In this document: positions 16,904 to 26,037 of the stretch, piece after piece
Layout of the letters: every line of letters begins with the position of its first letter
How positions within the stretch are numbered: the first letter of the stretch is position 1
NCBI RefSeq assembly: GCF_904848665.1
Contig: NZ_CAJHCQ010000021.1
Span: 1 to 64,000, forward strand
Source of the DNA: Paraburkholderia hiiakae
Lineage (GTDB): Bacteria > Pseudomonadota > Gammaproteobacteria > Burkholderiales > Burkholderiaceae
Reading direction: 5' to 3'
Length of the DNA stretch: 64,000 nucleotides
The notes under the pieces: generated by a model
Told to the model about the DNA's origin: nothing
The model's database searches: none
Seen by the model: only the letters and a program-made list of their open reading frames with translations
Translations under genes and position numbers: made by a program

Positions 16904-18109
16904 ATGATCATTGATTCTGTGCCGCCACAAGACCTGTACATTACCGCCGATCTGCATCGAAGAATTCCGAGGGTTACTGATTATCTCGGCGAAAAGCTTG
17001 CGCTTCAGGATATCGGAGGGCAAATGCTCGATCATCCTGAACAGGTCCTTCCGAGGCTCGTCGAGCGCGCCATGCAGATGACCGGCGCGACGTCCGCCGG
17101 GATCAGCGCTTTCGAGCCACAAGAAGGCACGCCAGGCATTTTTCGATGGCGAGACCTGTACGGCGATCTGGCGTGTTTCGAAGGGGCAACCACGCCTCGG
17201 AATTACAGCCCATGCGGGGTTTGCCTCGACCGTTTCGAGCCGACGTTGACGCGGCGCCCGGAGCGGTACTACTCATGGATCGCGGACGCGGGCGTGGTAT
17301 GCCCGGAGGTACTTCTCGTCCCGCTCTATGTCGCGCACGGTCAGCCACTCGGCACCTTGTGGGTCGTCTCGGAAAAGGAGGGGCAGTTTGATAGCGGACA
17401 TGCCCGAATCATGCGGGAGCTGGCCTCCTTTGCAGGGATCGCCCTCGCTGTCCTGCAGAATCAGCAGCAGCTACAGGATGCTCTCGCTCACCAGGAGCTG
17501 GTGAGCCGGGAAATGGAGCATCGCGTCAACAACGTATTCTTCGTCATTGATGCGATGATTCACGTGGGCAAACGCACCGCGACGTCAACGCCGGAATTTG
17601 CCGATACGCTTTCCGGGCGCCTGCAGGCATTGGCAGCCGCACATGCCCTTGTGCGTCGTGGTTTCGGACTTGAGCCTCCCGGCTCCCAGCGCCCGGCCGC
17701 TACCTTGCACGAGCTCGTCGATGCGATCTTCAAACCGTACGCGACAGCGAATCAAAGTCGCCGTACGGTGAATGGCAAGGATTTCGACCTTAACGGCCGC
17801 GCCATCACCAGTCTTGCGCTTGTGTTCCATGAACTCGCGACCAATGCGGCGAAATACGGCGCACTCTCCGCAGAGGCGGGCCACGTTTCATTGAGCTGGG
17901 AAGCGCAGGGCGAAACGCTCGCCATCCAATGGCTGGAAGAGGGCGGTCCGCCAATCACGGCAACTCCTGCGCATGAGGGATTCGGCAGCACGCTGTTGCG
18001 CAACACGCTCATCAGACAGCTGGGCGGCAATTTTGTTACACACTGGCGCGAGGCCGGCTTGACAGTCGAAATCTCCCTGCCGCTGATGAGACTCACGAAC
18101 TGTTCTTGA
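16904..18109 (+). CDS. GAF-domain sensor histidine kinase, HWE/HisKA_2 type
   Basis: A 401-residue soluble kinase. A GAF sensor domain spans about residues 40-195 (RLVERAMQMTGATSAGISAFE; CGVCLDRFEPTL). The dimerisation/phospho-acceptor segment SREMEHRVNNVFFVIDAMI carries the His at about 206, followed by an ATPase domain with the HELATNAAKYGALS N-box and GFGSTLL. There are no membrane segments, so it senses a cytoplasmic signal. HWE-type kinases often handle light or general stress signals, but the GAF ligand is unknown. The start at 16904 has GGAG at 16894. Confidence 0.88.
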   Translation: MIIDSVPPQDLYITADLHRRIPRVTDYLGEKLALQDIGGQMLDHPEQVLPRLVERAMQMTGATSAGISAFEPQEGTPGIFRWRDLYGDLACFEGATTPRNYSPCGVCLDRFEPTLTRRPERYYSWIADAGVVCPEVLLVPLYVAHGQPLGTLWVVSEKEGQFDSGHARIMRELASFAGIALAVLQNQQQLQDALAHQELVSREMEHRVNNVFFVIDAMIHVGKRTATSTPEFADTLSGRLQALAAAHALVRRGFGLEPPGSQRPAATLHELVDAIFKPYATANQSRRTVNGKDFDLNGRAITSLALVFHELATNAAKYGALSAEAGHVSLSWEAQGETLAIQWLEEGGPPITATPAHEGFGSTLLRNTLIRQLGGNFVTHWREAGLTVEISLPLMRLTNCS

Positions 18110-18190
18110 CCGGGCGCCGGGCGGCTGTGATTGAGCAAAGAGGGCACAAGACTATCAAAGCCCCCTGCTGCTTCGAGGGCCGGTACATCA

Positions 18191-18325
18191 TCAGCGGCGC
18201 TGTCCAGCGACTGAGGTCTTCGCGGCCAGGCGTCGAACCACATCGTCGAGGTCGACCGGCTTGGTGAGGTGATGGTCGAATGCCGCCTCGGCTGTATCCG
18301 CGGTGAAATTGACCATCAGTGCGAG
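18191..18325 (-). pseudogene. Response-regulator C-terminal remnant
   Basis: Read leftward, the last 44 codons end in EAAFDHHLTKPVDLDDVVRR, which is the alpha-5/beta-5 end of a CheY-type receiver including the conserved Lys-Pro. The upstream part carrying the acidic pocket and phospho-Asp is absent or scrambled. Probably the tail of a lost hybrid kinase or regulator. The remainder of the 18110-18616 gap shows no clear gene. Confidence 0.6.
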
Positions 18326-18616
18326 CGCCCAGCCGGTCGTCACGCGGGAATCGGCAACGTTCGTACTATCGGCTGCTGGCAAACGAAGGCGGGATTCCAC
18401 TATCGGCACCCGGAGGTTCTGCCGAGCCGCTTCATGGCGCGCTTCCCATGCCGCCCGCGCGTGGCCCGTTGTGCAAGTCAGGCACCGCGCGAGATCCCGG
18501 GAACACGTGTTGCGCTCCCATGTGCCACTGCCGACCGTACTACGCCGCAGCGCCGATCGAAGATGACGTCGCGTGCCGGCCTGGTTTTGCACCGCAAGAA
18601 CAATGTCACACCGTCT

Positions 18617-19927
18617 ATGGAAACCGGCTGGGTCCTCCGGCCGCGGCGCCACCGTCTGAAACACAGCGACCGCCCGGCACATGCCTGGGCTGCCAATATG
18701 GGGCCGGGACTCGTCACGATCGGCGCAGACAATGACCCGAGTGGCATTTTCACCTACACCCTCGCCGGGGCACAGTTTGGCTTCGATCTGCTGTGGGTAT
18801 GCGTGCTCTCGTATCCATCGATGGTTGCGCTCCAGCTGATTGCGACGCGCGTCGCGGCCGTGACGGGTAAGGGACTTACGGAGAACATGCGGACGTACTA
18901 CGCGCGATGGCTATTCGCGCTCGCTGTTGCGCGTTTCCTTCTGGCTAACACGTTCAATCTGGTCGCAGACATGCTGGCGATGGGTGAGGCCGCGCGGCTC
19001 ATGTTCCACGGACCCGTCGGTCTGTTCGCAGTCGTATTCGCGAGCGCATCGATGGCGCTCCAGTGGTGGGTGCCGTACGCGCGCTACGCGGGCATTCTCA
19101 AATGGCTTTCCCTCGCGCTGTTCTGCTACGCGGGTACGCTGCTCATGACGGGCGTGGCATGGCGCAGCGTGGCATGGCACAGCGTGATGCCACACGTTAC
19201 CTGGTCGGAGGGCTTTCTGGCGATGCTGATCGCGGTACTGGGCACGACCGTGAGTCCGTATCTCCTGTTCTCTCAAGCTGAACAGGAGGTGGAGGCGGGA
19301 GCCCAGGACAGTGCCTCGGCTCATGGCGAAGACGCCCGGTCATCAGGAGAGTCACCGCAGTTGCGAAAGATGCGTCGGGAGACGTTCATCCGGACGCTGC
19401 TCTCAAATGCCGTCGGCGCGCTAATCCTCTGCGCAGCCGCGGTGACGCTGCACGGCGCGCAGGCGCCGTCCACTTCCACTCCCGATGCCGTGAAGGTGCT
19501 TCTTCCGGCCGTGCACGGGTACGCGGCACAGGTGCTCGGTCTCGCGCTTCTTGGCACGGCGCTTCTGGCGCTGCCACCGCTCGCCGGCTCTGCGGCGCAC
19601 GCCGCCGCGAGCTCCTTTGGCTGGCCTCGTGGCGACCAGCGCGACCACCGCATCGCTCGTGTTCTCGTCGCGCTCATGGCAACGAGCGCCGTCGCCGCGT
19701 GGCTGCTTGGGACACTCGGCGTTGACACGATGACAGTTTGCTACTGGAGTGCGCTGGCCAATGGCATGACCGTGACGCCTGTGCTTTTTCTGCTCGTGCT
19801 GTTGAGTAGCCACCGCGCGGCCGTAGGCGAGCTGAAATCACATTTGTTCGTGCGCGCGCTCAGCTGGCTCGCGGTGATCGTCACGGGAGTCGTGTTGACC
19901 GCCCATACGCTGCTGCAGTTCTTCTGA
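18617..19927 (+). CDS. NRAMP-like divalent metal or magnesium transporter
   Basis: A roughly 436-residue membrane protein with about eleven hydrophobic segments. The NRAMP core opens with MGPGLVTIGADNDPSGIFTYT. The DPSG here replaces the DPGN that binds manganese or iron in MntH, and the sixth segment has TVSPYLLFSQAEQE rather than MPH. Those two changes resemble NRAMP-related Mg2+ transporters and other atypical members, so manganese specificity should not be assumed. A charged loop of about 45 residues follows (about 225-265). The start is uncertain: ATG 18617 or ATG 18563. Confidence 0.85.
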   Translation: METGWVLRPRRHRLKHSDRPAHAWAANMGPGLVTIGADNDPSGIFTYTLAGAQFGFDLLWVCVLSYPSMVALQLIATRVAAVTGKGLTENMRTYYARWLFALAVARFLLANTFNLVADMLAMGEAARLMFHGPVGLFAVVFASASMALQWWVPYARYAGILKWLSLALFCYAGTLLMTGVAWRSVAWHSVMPHVTWSEGFLAMLIAVLGTTVSPYLLFSQAEQEVEAGAQDSASAHGEDARSSGESPQLRKMRRETFIRTLLSNAVGALILCAAAVTLHGAQAPSTSTPDAVKVLLPAVHGYAAQVLGLALLGTALLALPPLAGSAAHAAASSFGWPRGDQRDHRIARVLVALMATSAVAAWLLGTLGVDTMTVCYWSALANGMTVTPVLFLLVLLSSHRAAVGELKSHLFVRALSWLAVIVTGVVLTAHTLLQFF

Positions 19928-20156
19928 CGATAGCCGGATCAGGCAATGCCACGTCATACCACCCGCCACTGCCGTACGCAGCCGCGCTCGCGCTGCCTGC
20001 CGGCAGTACGGGACTGCGGTACGCCGGGCGCCTTCGCCTTGCGATCCCGGAGCGTGGCATCGGCGGGTACTGAAGTTGCGGATACGCTCGCGTGCGGCCC
20101 TCGAGGGCTCACTGGCGGCAATCACCTTCCCTCCAATGGCAGCCCGAGGATCTCGC

Positions 20157-20849
20157 ATGATTGGCTTCGTCATTCCCGCGCACAACGAAGAGCGTCTGCT
20201 TGCGCCATGCCTCGCCGCCGCCCTGCAGGCCGCGCAACACGTCGCGCTGCGTGGCGAGCCGGTGCGCGTGCTCGTGGTACTCGACGCCTGTACCGACGGC
20301 TCGGCGGTCATTTCGCAACGCAAGGGCGTAGAAACGCTGACCATCGATGCCTGCAACGTGGGCGTCGCGCGAGCGGCGGGCGCGCAGTATCTGCTCGACG
20401 AGGGCGCACGCTGGCTCGCGTTTTCCGACGCCGATAGCCGTGTTTCGCCGGATTGGCTAGCCGCGCAACTGGCGCTGGATGTCGACGCCGTATGCGGGCC
20501 TGTGATGGTGGACGACTGGAGCCGCCATCCGGCGCACACACGCGAGGCATGGCAGCGGCGCTATCGCGACGCCGACGGCCATCGCCACGTGCATGGCGCG
20601 AACCTCGGAGTCTCCGCTAAGGCGTACCGGCGCGCAGGCGGCTTTGCGCCGCTCGCGTGTGGCGAGGATGTCGCGCTCGTCGAAATGCTGGGAGTGACGG
20701 GAGCGGTGATTGCATGGAGCGCCGCGCCGCGCGTCGTCACGAGCGCACGGCTCGACGCACGCGTGCAGGGAGGCTTCGGCGACACGCTCGCCACGTGGGC
20801 GCGCGGCGAAGCCGAGGACGGGGAGGCGCCCGAGATTGCCATGCCATAG
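20157..20849 (+). CDS. Family 2 glycosyltransferase
   Basis: A 230-residue soluble GT-A-fold enzyme. FVIPAHNEERLLAPCL opens the nucleotide-sugar domain, SDADSRVSPDWL carries the metal-binding DxD, and ACGEDVAL supplies the ED general-base motif. There is no membrane segment, unlike processive synthases such as NodC. The start at 20157 directly precedes the first beta strand. The next gene on the strand is a PIG-L deacetylase 90 bases away, and the facing strand has a methyltransferase and an acyl-CoA-dehydrogenase-like gene. Donor and acceptor sugars are unknown. Confidence 0.88.
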   Translation: MIGFVIPAHNEERLLAPCLAAALQAAQHVALRGEPVRVLVVLDACTDGSAVISQRKGVETLTIDACNVGVARAAGAQYLLDEGARWLAFSDADSRVSPDWLAAQLALDVDAVCGPVMVDDWSRHPAHTREAWQRRYRDADGHRHVHGANLGVSAKAYRRAGGFAPLACGEDVALVEMLGVTGAVIAWSAAPRVVTSARLDARVQGGFGDTLATWARGEAEDGEAPEIAMP

Positions 20850-20939
20850 GGCTATTCACGTTAGTAGACAAGATCGATTGGGCGCGAGCGCGCCGCTTCA
20901 ATACGCAAATAGTGCCTTCGTAACGCCTAAAAGACCGCC

Positions 20940-21656
20940 ATGCGAATCCCTTCCTTGAAGCCCGAAAAGCCTTGTGCCTCGCCGCCGCTGTTCGTGGTCT
21001 CCCCACATCTCGACGACGCGGTGTTCAGTTGTGCCGCGCTGCTCGCGGCGCATGCGGGCGCACGCGTTTGCACGGTGTTCGCGGGCACGCCCGCCGATAA
21101 GCGAAGGACACCGTGGGATCGCGCGGCCGGCTATGACGACTCGACGCAGGCCATGCGCGGCCGCTGGCGCGAAGACGATCGCGCGCTCGAATGTTGCGGC
21201 GCGCAGCCGCTGCGGCTCGATTTTCTCGACGGGCAATATGGCCCGCTACCCGATGTCGACGCGCTTACCGAGGCGCTGAACGTGGAATTCGGCCTGGCGC
21301 GCGGCTCGACGCTCGTCGTGCCCCTCGGCGTGCATCACCCAGATCATGTGCGCGTGGGCGAGGCATGGGTTGCGTTGCTGCGTGCGGGCCTGGTGGCGTC
21401 CTGCATCGTTTATGAGGATGCGATTCATCGCGCGGCGCCCGGCGCGGTGGCGAAGCGGCTGGCCGCACTCGGGGCTGCCGGGCTGCACGCGACGTCACTC
21501 GACGACACCTGGTCACCCGAGCGCCTCGGCGCACGCGCACAGGCGCTCCGGCTCGATGGCATTGGCGCGTATGAGAGCCAGCTGCGCGCATTCGGTGCGG
21601 GCTTTCCCGCCGATCTCGCAAGACCCGAACGCTACTGGCGCGTCGCGCGCACATAG
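20940..21656 (+). CDS. PIG-L family (LmbE-like) deacetylase
   Basis: A 238-residue zinc-dependent deacetylase. The metal motif SPHLDDAVFSCAALL lies near residue 22 and HHPDHVRVGEA in the middle. Characterised family members remove acetyl from N-acetylglucosaminyl conjugates (PIG-L, MshB, BshB). Together with the preceding glycosyltransferase this suggests transfer of a GlcNAc-type sugar followed by de-N-acetylation. The gene runs convergently into the CDF gene with only eight bases between stops. Confidence 0.9.
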   Translation: MRIPSLKPEKPCASPPLFVVSPHLDDAVFSCAALLAAHAGARVCTVFAGTPADKRRTPWDRAAGYDDSTQAMRGRWREDDRALECCGAQPLRLDFLDGQYGPLPDVDALTEALNVEFGLARGSTLVVPLGVHHPDHVRVGEAWVALLRAGLVASCIVYEDAIHRAAPGAVAKRLAALGAAGLHATSLDDTWSPERLGARAQALRLDGIGAYESQLRAFGAGFPADLARPERYWRVART

Positions 21657-21664
21657 CGCAAGGC

Positions 21665-22594
21665 TCACAAGGGATGCTCGCCGTGCTCGCGCAGCTCGGG
21701 CTCGAAGTACACCCAGCGCGCCGCCGGGAAAGCTTCCTGAAGCTCATTCTCGATGCGGTTGATGGTCCGGACGAGTTCGACGGCGTCGCGGCGTTCCGCG
21801 AGTTCGGCTTGCACCGCCACGAGCAGACTGTCCGACCAGCGCAGCACGACGAGGCTCACGATATGACCGATCTCGGGCCGCGCATCGAGCCACGCGCGCA
21901 TCGATCTGCGAACGCTTGCGCGCGCCGCTTCGCCAACGATCAACGACTTGATCTCGCGTAGCGAGAACACGGCCGTCGCCATCATCACAAGCCCCACGCC
22001 GATGCTGCCGAGCGCATCGAACCCCGCCCAGCCGGTGAGGGCCGCGAGCCCGGTGCCCGCGATGGACACGAGCACGCCCGCGAGCGCGGCGACGTCCTCG
22101 CCGATCGAAAGCATGATCTTCAGTTCCCCGGTTTCGCGAAACCAGCGCCATAAGCCACGCACGCCGCCCGCGCGCCGCTTCCTGTCGATCGAGCGGATTG
22201 ACGCGCGCAAGGCACCGCCTTCAACGAGCGCGCACACGAAGAGCACGCCCACGGCAACTTCGGGACGCTCCAAGGTGGCGCCATGCCAGAGCCGCCACGC
22301 GCCGATCGCCATCGAGACGAGGCCGCCCACGGTGAAAAACTGCAGCGCGACGAGCATGGCGTAAAAGTGCGTCTCTCGCCCGAAGCCGAGCGGATGCTGC
22401 TCATCGGGCCGACTGTGGGCTGCGCGCCGTCCGGTGATGAGGAACACCTGATTCAGGCAGTCGGCGCTGGAGTGGGCCGCCTCCGCGAGCGTGGCGCCGG
22501 AGTTCGTGTACGCGGCGGCGGCGAACTTGCGGATCGTGACCACGACATTCGAGGCGAGGGCGTAGTAGACGGCACGAGGGACCGAGGCTTGCAT
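21665..22594 (-). CDS. Cation diffusion facilitator, SLC30A9/ZnT9-like
   Basis: A 309-residue inner-membrane protein with about six hydrophobic segments. The first metal motif is HSSADCLNQ (HxxxD) in segment 2. In segment 5 the usual HxxxD is replaced by GEDVAALAGVL, an ED-type variant seen in the ZnT9 branch. The loop HPLGFGRETHFYAML is also typical of that branch. Canonical CDFs export Zn2+, Fe2+ or Mn2+ in exchange for protons; the ion here is uncertain. The start is 18 bases past the methyltransferase stop on the same strand, so it is probably in that operon. Confidence 0.88.
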   Translation of the reverse strand: MQASVPRAVYYALASNVVVTIRKFAAAAYTNSGATLAEAAHSSADCLNQVFLITGRRAAHSRPDEQHPLGFGRETHFYAMLVALQFFTVGGLVSMAIGAWRLWHGATLERPEVAVGVLFVCALVEGGALRASIRSIDRKRRAGGVRGLWRWFRETGELKIMLSIGEDVAALAGVLVSIAGTGLAALTGWAGFDALGSIGVGLVMMATAVFSLREIKSLIVGEAARASVRRSMRAWLDARPEIGHIVSLVVLRWSDSLLVAVQAELAERRDAVELVRTINRIENELQEAFPAARWVYFEPELREHGEHPL

Positions 22595-22612
22595 CTTGCG
22601 GGACGGGCGTGC

Positions 22613-23233
22613 TCAGCCCGTGCGTTCGCACTGTGCGACGCTCAGTGCCTCGGCGCTCCACACGTCGAGCAGAAAATCGGCATCTTCGGCATGCACGACA
22701 CGATGCAATGAGGCGCGCTGTGCCTGCGATGCGAAAGCGTCGTGCACGTCGGCGCTATCCACCATCCACGCTTCGCCGCCGTGCCGCCAGTGACAGCACA
22801 CAAGCGTGCCGTCCTCGTCCAGCGCCGCCGTAGCGAGTGCCGCAAGCGCCTCGCAACCCGCTTCGCCGAGGTAATAGGCGATCTCACTCACCACGATGAG
22901 ATCGAAACGTCCAGCGGGCCACTCATCGGGCATGGCAAGGCGCTCCACGCGCACGTGTCCGAACGCCGCGAGCCGCAGGCGCGCGATCTGCACCGCGCGC
23001 GGCGCGAAGTCGGCGCACAGCAATGCGTCGCAGCGTGGCGCGAGCACGGCTGAGAGTTCGCCGCTCGCGCAGCCCGGTTCGAAGGCACGGCGGTAACGGG
23101 CGCGGGGCAGCGCTGCGAGCGTCAGCGCGCGCTTGCGCGCTTCGTACCAGCTCGTGCGGTAGCGCCAGGGATCGGCGTCTTGCGCGAATTGGGCGTCGAA
23201 GTAGCCGGCGAAGGACGAGGGTGCGCTTTCCAT
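22613..23233 (-). CDS. NodS-like SAM-dependent methyltransferase
   Basis: A 206-residue class I methyltransferase. The N-terminal YFDAQFAQDADPWRYRTSWYE is characteristic of the NodS-like group, the SAM loop is AFEPGCASGELSAVLA, and FDLIVVSEIAYYLGEAG supplies motifs II and III. NodS N-methylates the deacetylated amino sugar of Nod factors; here it lies near a PIG-L deacetylase and a glycosyltransferase. The start at 23233 begins the conserved part; the frame stays open far upstream because of GC bias. It is 14 bases downstream of the acyl-CoA-dehydrogenase-like gene. Confidence 0.88.
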   Translation of the reverse strand: MESAPSSFAGYFDAQFAQDADPWRYRTSWYEARKRALTLAALPRARYRRAFEPGCASGELSAVLAPRCDALLCADFAPRAVQIARLRLAAFGHVRVERLAMPDEWPAGRFDLIVVSEIAYYLGEAGCEALAALATAALDEDGTLVCCHWRHGGEAWMVDSADVHDAFASQAQRASLHRVVHAEDADFLLDVWSAEALSVAQCERTG

Positions 23234-23247
23234 GGCGTCAGCGCGGC

Positions 23248-24315
23248 TTACAGCGCCCAGTCCTCGCCGGCAGCGGCGAGTTGCTTCGCGAGAGCCGCGA
23301 GATCGTGCTCGGCGTGGCTTTGGCGCACGAACACGGGGAGATCGGCCGCCATGCGCGCGAACCAGCGGTCGCGGCACAACGGTCCCGCGCCTAGCGAGCG
23401 CGCGCACGCGCGCAAGGTCGCGTCCACGGCGTTTTCCACGGCGGCGCGCACGCGCAGTGCGAGCGTCATCGCGTCGGCCTGCGGGCAGGCGTCGATCGTG
23501 TGCGCCGCTTCGCGCAGCAAGGCGCGCGCGGCGCATAGCGCAGTGTCCGCCGCGCCAAGGTGGGCGTTCAGATGCGGATCGTCGCGCCGTTGCGCCGCGT
23601 TGCGCAGCCGCACAGCAAGCGCGGCCGCGGCACCATACCAGCAGGCGGCGATGCCCGCGCCGCCGTGCCAGAAGCCGGGCCGGTTCAGGTACGCCCCGCT
23701 CGGGCCGATAAGCGTTGCGCGCGCGTCTCGCACGTCGATTTCCACACTTCGAGTCGCCGCCATGCCGACGGCTTCCCAGCCGCGTGCCGTCACGCTCACG
23801 CCGGGCTGATCGAGGGGGAGAGCGGCCAGCCAGTCGCGCCCCTCGTTGTCGACGCAAGTCACGAGCGCGTGCGTGACGAATGCCGCACCCGAGCACCAGG
23901 GTTTGATGCCGGAGAGCGATACCTGCTCTCCATGCGTCGAGGCGAAGCTCAACTCGTCATGCGGCGAGCGCGCGGCCCACACGGCCCAGATTTCGGGCTG
24001 GGCATCCCCAGCGGGAACCGCACGCGGCATTGCGAGTTCGGCTTGGATGGCGAGCGCGTCGGCGTGCGCCTCGTAGATTTTCACGAGTGAAAGGTCATAA
24101 CCCGCGAGGGCCGCCAGAAACTGCCAGCGCGCCAGCGTCCGGCCGCCGCCGGGCTGCGGAAGCGAGGGGTACGCTGCGATGACCTGGCGCGCAGCACGGG
24201 GGAGCGTCAGCGCATCGAGCGGCAGGGCGAGGCCCTGAAGCAGCGCAGGAAAATCTGCCGGGCTACGATCGGCGGCGGGCGAGTGTGCGGAAATTCGTGC
24301 GTGCGGTTCCATCAC
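23248..24315 (-). CDS. Acyl-CoA-dehydrogenase-like flavoprotein
   Basis: A 355-residue, rather short member of the acyl-CoA dehydrogenase fold. The helical N-terminal domain is truncated, the middle beta domain is seen at LSGIKPWCSGAAFVTHALV, and the C-terminal helices include GFWHGGAGIAACWYGAAAALA. The catalytic Glu of classical enzymes cannot be placed with confidence, so it may act on an unusual acyl or amine substrate. The start overlaps the stop of the Rieske/FAD gene by four bases (24312-24315). Its co-occurrence with GT2, PIG-L and NodS-like genes is the notable context. Confidence 0.8.
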   Translation of the reverse strand: MMEPHARISAHSPAADRSPADFPALLQGLALPLDALTLPRAARQVIAAYPSLPQPGGGRTLARWQFLAALAGYDLSLVKIYEAHADALAIQAELAMPRAVPAGDAQPEIWAVWAARSPHDELSFASTHGEQVSLSGIKPWCSGAAFVTHALVTCVDNEGRDWLAALPLDQPGVSVTARGWEAVGMAATRSVEIDVRDARATLIGPSGAYLNRPGFWHGGAGIAACWYGAAAALAVRLRNAAQRRDDPHLNAHLGAADTALCAARALLREAAHTIDACPQADAMTLALRVRAAVENAVDATLRACARSLGAGPLCRDRWFARMAADLPVFVRQSHAEHDLAALAKQLAAAGEDWAL

Positions 24316-25862
24316 AGCCCCAGGATGGACCGCGCCGAATCGATGGATAGATGCTCGCGCATGCGCACGCTCAGCAGCGCCATCTCGCGCTCATAGCCAC
24401 AGGCAAGCGCCGCCTGGAGGTGGCCGAGGCGGGAGTAGAGGATACCGAAGCGTTCGTCTCCGGGACGACCCGATATCACCAGGTCGTCCCAATGGTCGGC
24501 ATGGCCCAGGTAATCGATGCGCCGGCCGTAGTGCTCGGTCCAGAAAAACGGCACGCCTTCATAGCGCACGTTGTGACCCAGCATATTGAGCGCGGCAATA
24601 CGCGCCTGCTGCTGGGCGACGCGCCAATGCTCGATGCGGATCCACTGCGGCGTACCAGCCGCGCTGTCCAGTGGAAAGCGCGCGATGTCACCCACGGCAT
24701 AGACGTCCGGCATGGCACGCATCGTTTCATCGACAGACACGCCGCCGTCCTCGTCGAGCTCGATGCCGGTCACGAACTGCGTCGCGGGACGCACGCCGAT
24801 TCCAGCGATTACCGCCTTTGCACGAAGCGCGCCTCCATCGTCGAGGCAGACGGCTTCGACATCATGCGCGCCCTCGAAGCGCGATGCCTTTGAGCGCCGG
24901 AACACGACGCCGTTCGCCTCATGCCATTCGCGAAACAGCGCGCCCACGCGCGCGCCGAGCGCTCGCTGCAACGGCAGGCCGCCAGGGGCGACGATCGTGA
25001 CTTCGACGCCGCGCTTGCGCAGGGCCGAGGCCGTTTCGAGGCCGATGAAGCTGTCGCCCAGAATCACGGCGTGCTCGCCGGGCGAAAGCGCGTTGAGGAT
25101 AGCCGCGGCGTCGCCCACATTGCGCAACGTGTAGATTCGGCCGAGGTCCGCTCCAGGTACGGCGGGGCGCGTAGCGGCCGAACCACATGCAATCAGCACC
25201 GCATCGAACGTGGCGACGCGGCCATCGGCGAGCGTCACCTGTTTGGTTGGGACATCGAAGCGCTTGACTTCGACATGTTCGATTCGCATGCGCGGGTCGC
25301 TCTCCACCGATCCGGGCAGGATGGGCGGGACATCGTCGGGCGCCATCTCGCCGGCGGGTACGAATTTGCTGAGGCAGGTGCGGTCGTAGGGCGCCTGCGG
25401 CTCGGCTGCGAACATCGTGACCTCTGCGTCACAGTCGCTTTCGAGCAGTGTGGCGGCGGCAGCCGCGCCCGCCGCGCCGCCGCCGATGATCGCGAAACGC
25501 CGCGCTGCGCCACCATCCGCGCGAGCGATGGGCATCACGCGTGGGCGCTTCGGCTCCAGTTCGACGAACACCCCGTCGCCATCAACGCGCACGGGGTACG
25601 TGGAGAGCCCTTCGAGCGCGGGCGGTTCGAGCCAGCGTCCATCGTCGATCGAGAAAACCGCCTTGTGCCATGGGCAAACGATGCGGCCCTCGCATAACGC
25701 GCCCTGGTCGAGCGGCGCGCCAGCGTGCGGACAATTCCCGGTGAAAGCGCGAATCTGCCCGCTGGTGTTGACGAGCAGGACCGGGGTGCCCTCGATTTCG
25801 ACGCGCCGCATTCCCTGCGCTGGCAATCCCGCCATGTCCATTGCCTTGATCCAGCCAGCCAT
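24312..25862 (-). CDS. Rieske-domain FAD/NAD-dependent oxidoreductase (AIFM3-like)
   Basis: A 516-residue fusion. The N-terminal Rieske [2Fe-2S] domain (about 1-105) has both ligand pairs: CPHAGAPLDQG and CPWHKAVFS. The flavin reductase part has RFAIIGGGAAGAAAAATLLE for FAD, HAVILGDSFIGLETASALR for NAD(P)H and the late FAD motif DVYAVGDIARFP. It moves electrons between NAD(P)H, FAD and the cluster; the partner is unknown. The start at 25862 has GGGAG upstream. It is divergent from the catalase gene across 175 bases and coupled to the acyl-CoA-dehydrogenase-like gene. Confidence 0.9.
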   Translation of the reverse strand: MAGWIKAMDMAGLPAQGMRRVEIEGTPVLLVNTSGQIRAFTGNCPHAGAPLDQGALCEGRIVCPWHKAVFSIDDGRWLEPPALEGLSTYPVRVDGDGVFVELEPKRPRVMPIARADGGAARRFAIIGGGAAGAAAAATLLESDCDAEVTMFAAEPQAPYDRTCLSKFVPAGEMAPDDVPPILPGSVESDPRMRIEHVEVKRFDVPTKQVTLADGRVATFDAVLIACGSAATRPAVPGADLGRIYTLRNVGDAAAILNALSPGEHAVILGDSFIGLETASALRKRGVEVTIVAPGGLPLQRALGARVGALFREWHEANGVVFRRSKASRFEGAHDVEAVCLDDGGALRAKAVIAGIGVRPATQFVTGIELDEDGGVSVDETMRAMPDVYAVGDIARFPLDSAAGTPQWIRIEHWRVAQQQARIAALNMLGHNVRYEGVPFFWTEHYGRRIDYLGHADHWDDLVISGRPGDERFGILYSRLGHLQAALACGYEREMALLSVRMREHLSIDSARSILGL

Positions 25863-25885
25863 CACGCACTCCCGTTCGCTCGTTC

Positions 25886-25904
25886 TTGCGGGGGCAGCCC
25901 GCAA
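25886..25904. other. Inverted repeat in the katE/Rieske divergent promoter region
   Basis: TTGCGGG (25886-25892) and CCCGCAA (25898-25904) form a perfect 7-bp repeat around five bases. It lies between two divergent stress-type genes and could be an operator or a leader hairpin. No sigma-factor boxes were assigned. Confidence 0.35.
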
Positions 25905-26037
25905 ACGGCGTGCCGTGAAACGCGTCTGGCGAAATGGACAACCGAAACATGCGAAGAGAACGCAAAAAATGGCGCAGCGGCACATCGCTTGCGCTCCTGG
26001 GAGGCCAGTCGTCCCGAGCATCCACGAGGAGCCTCCC

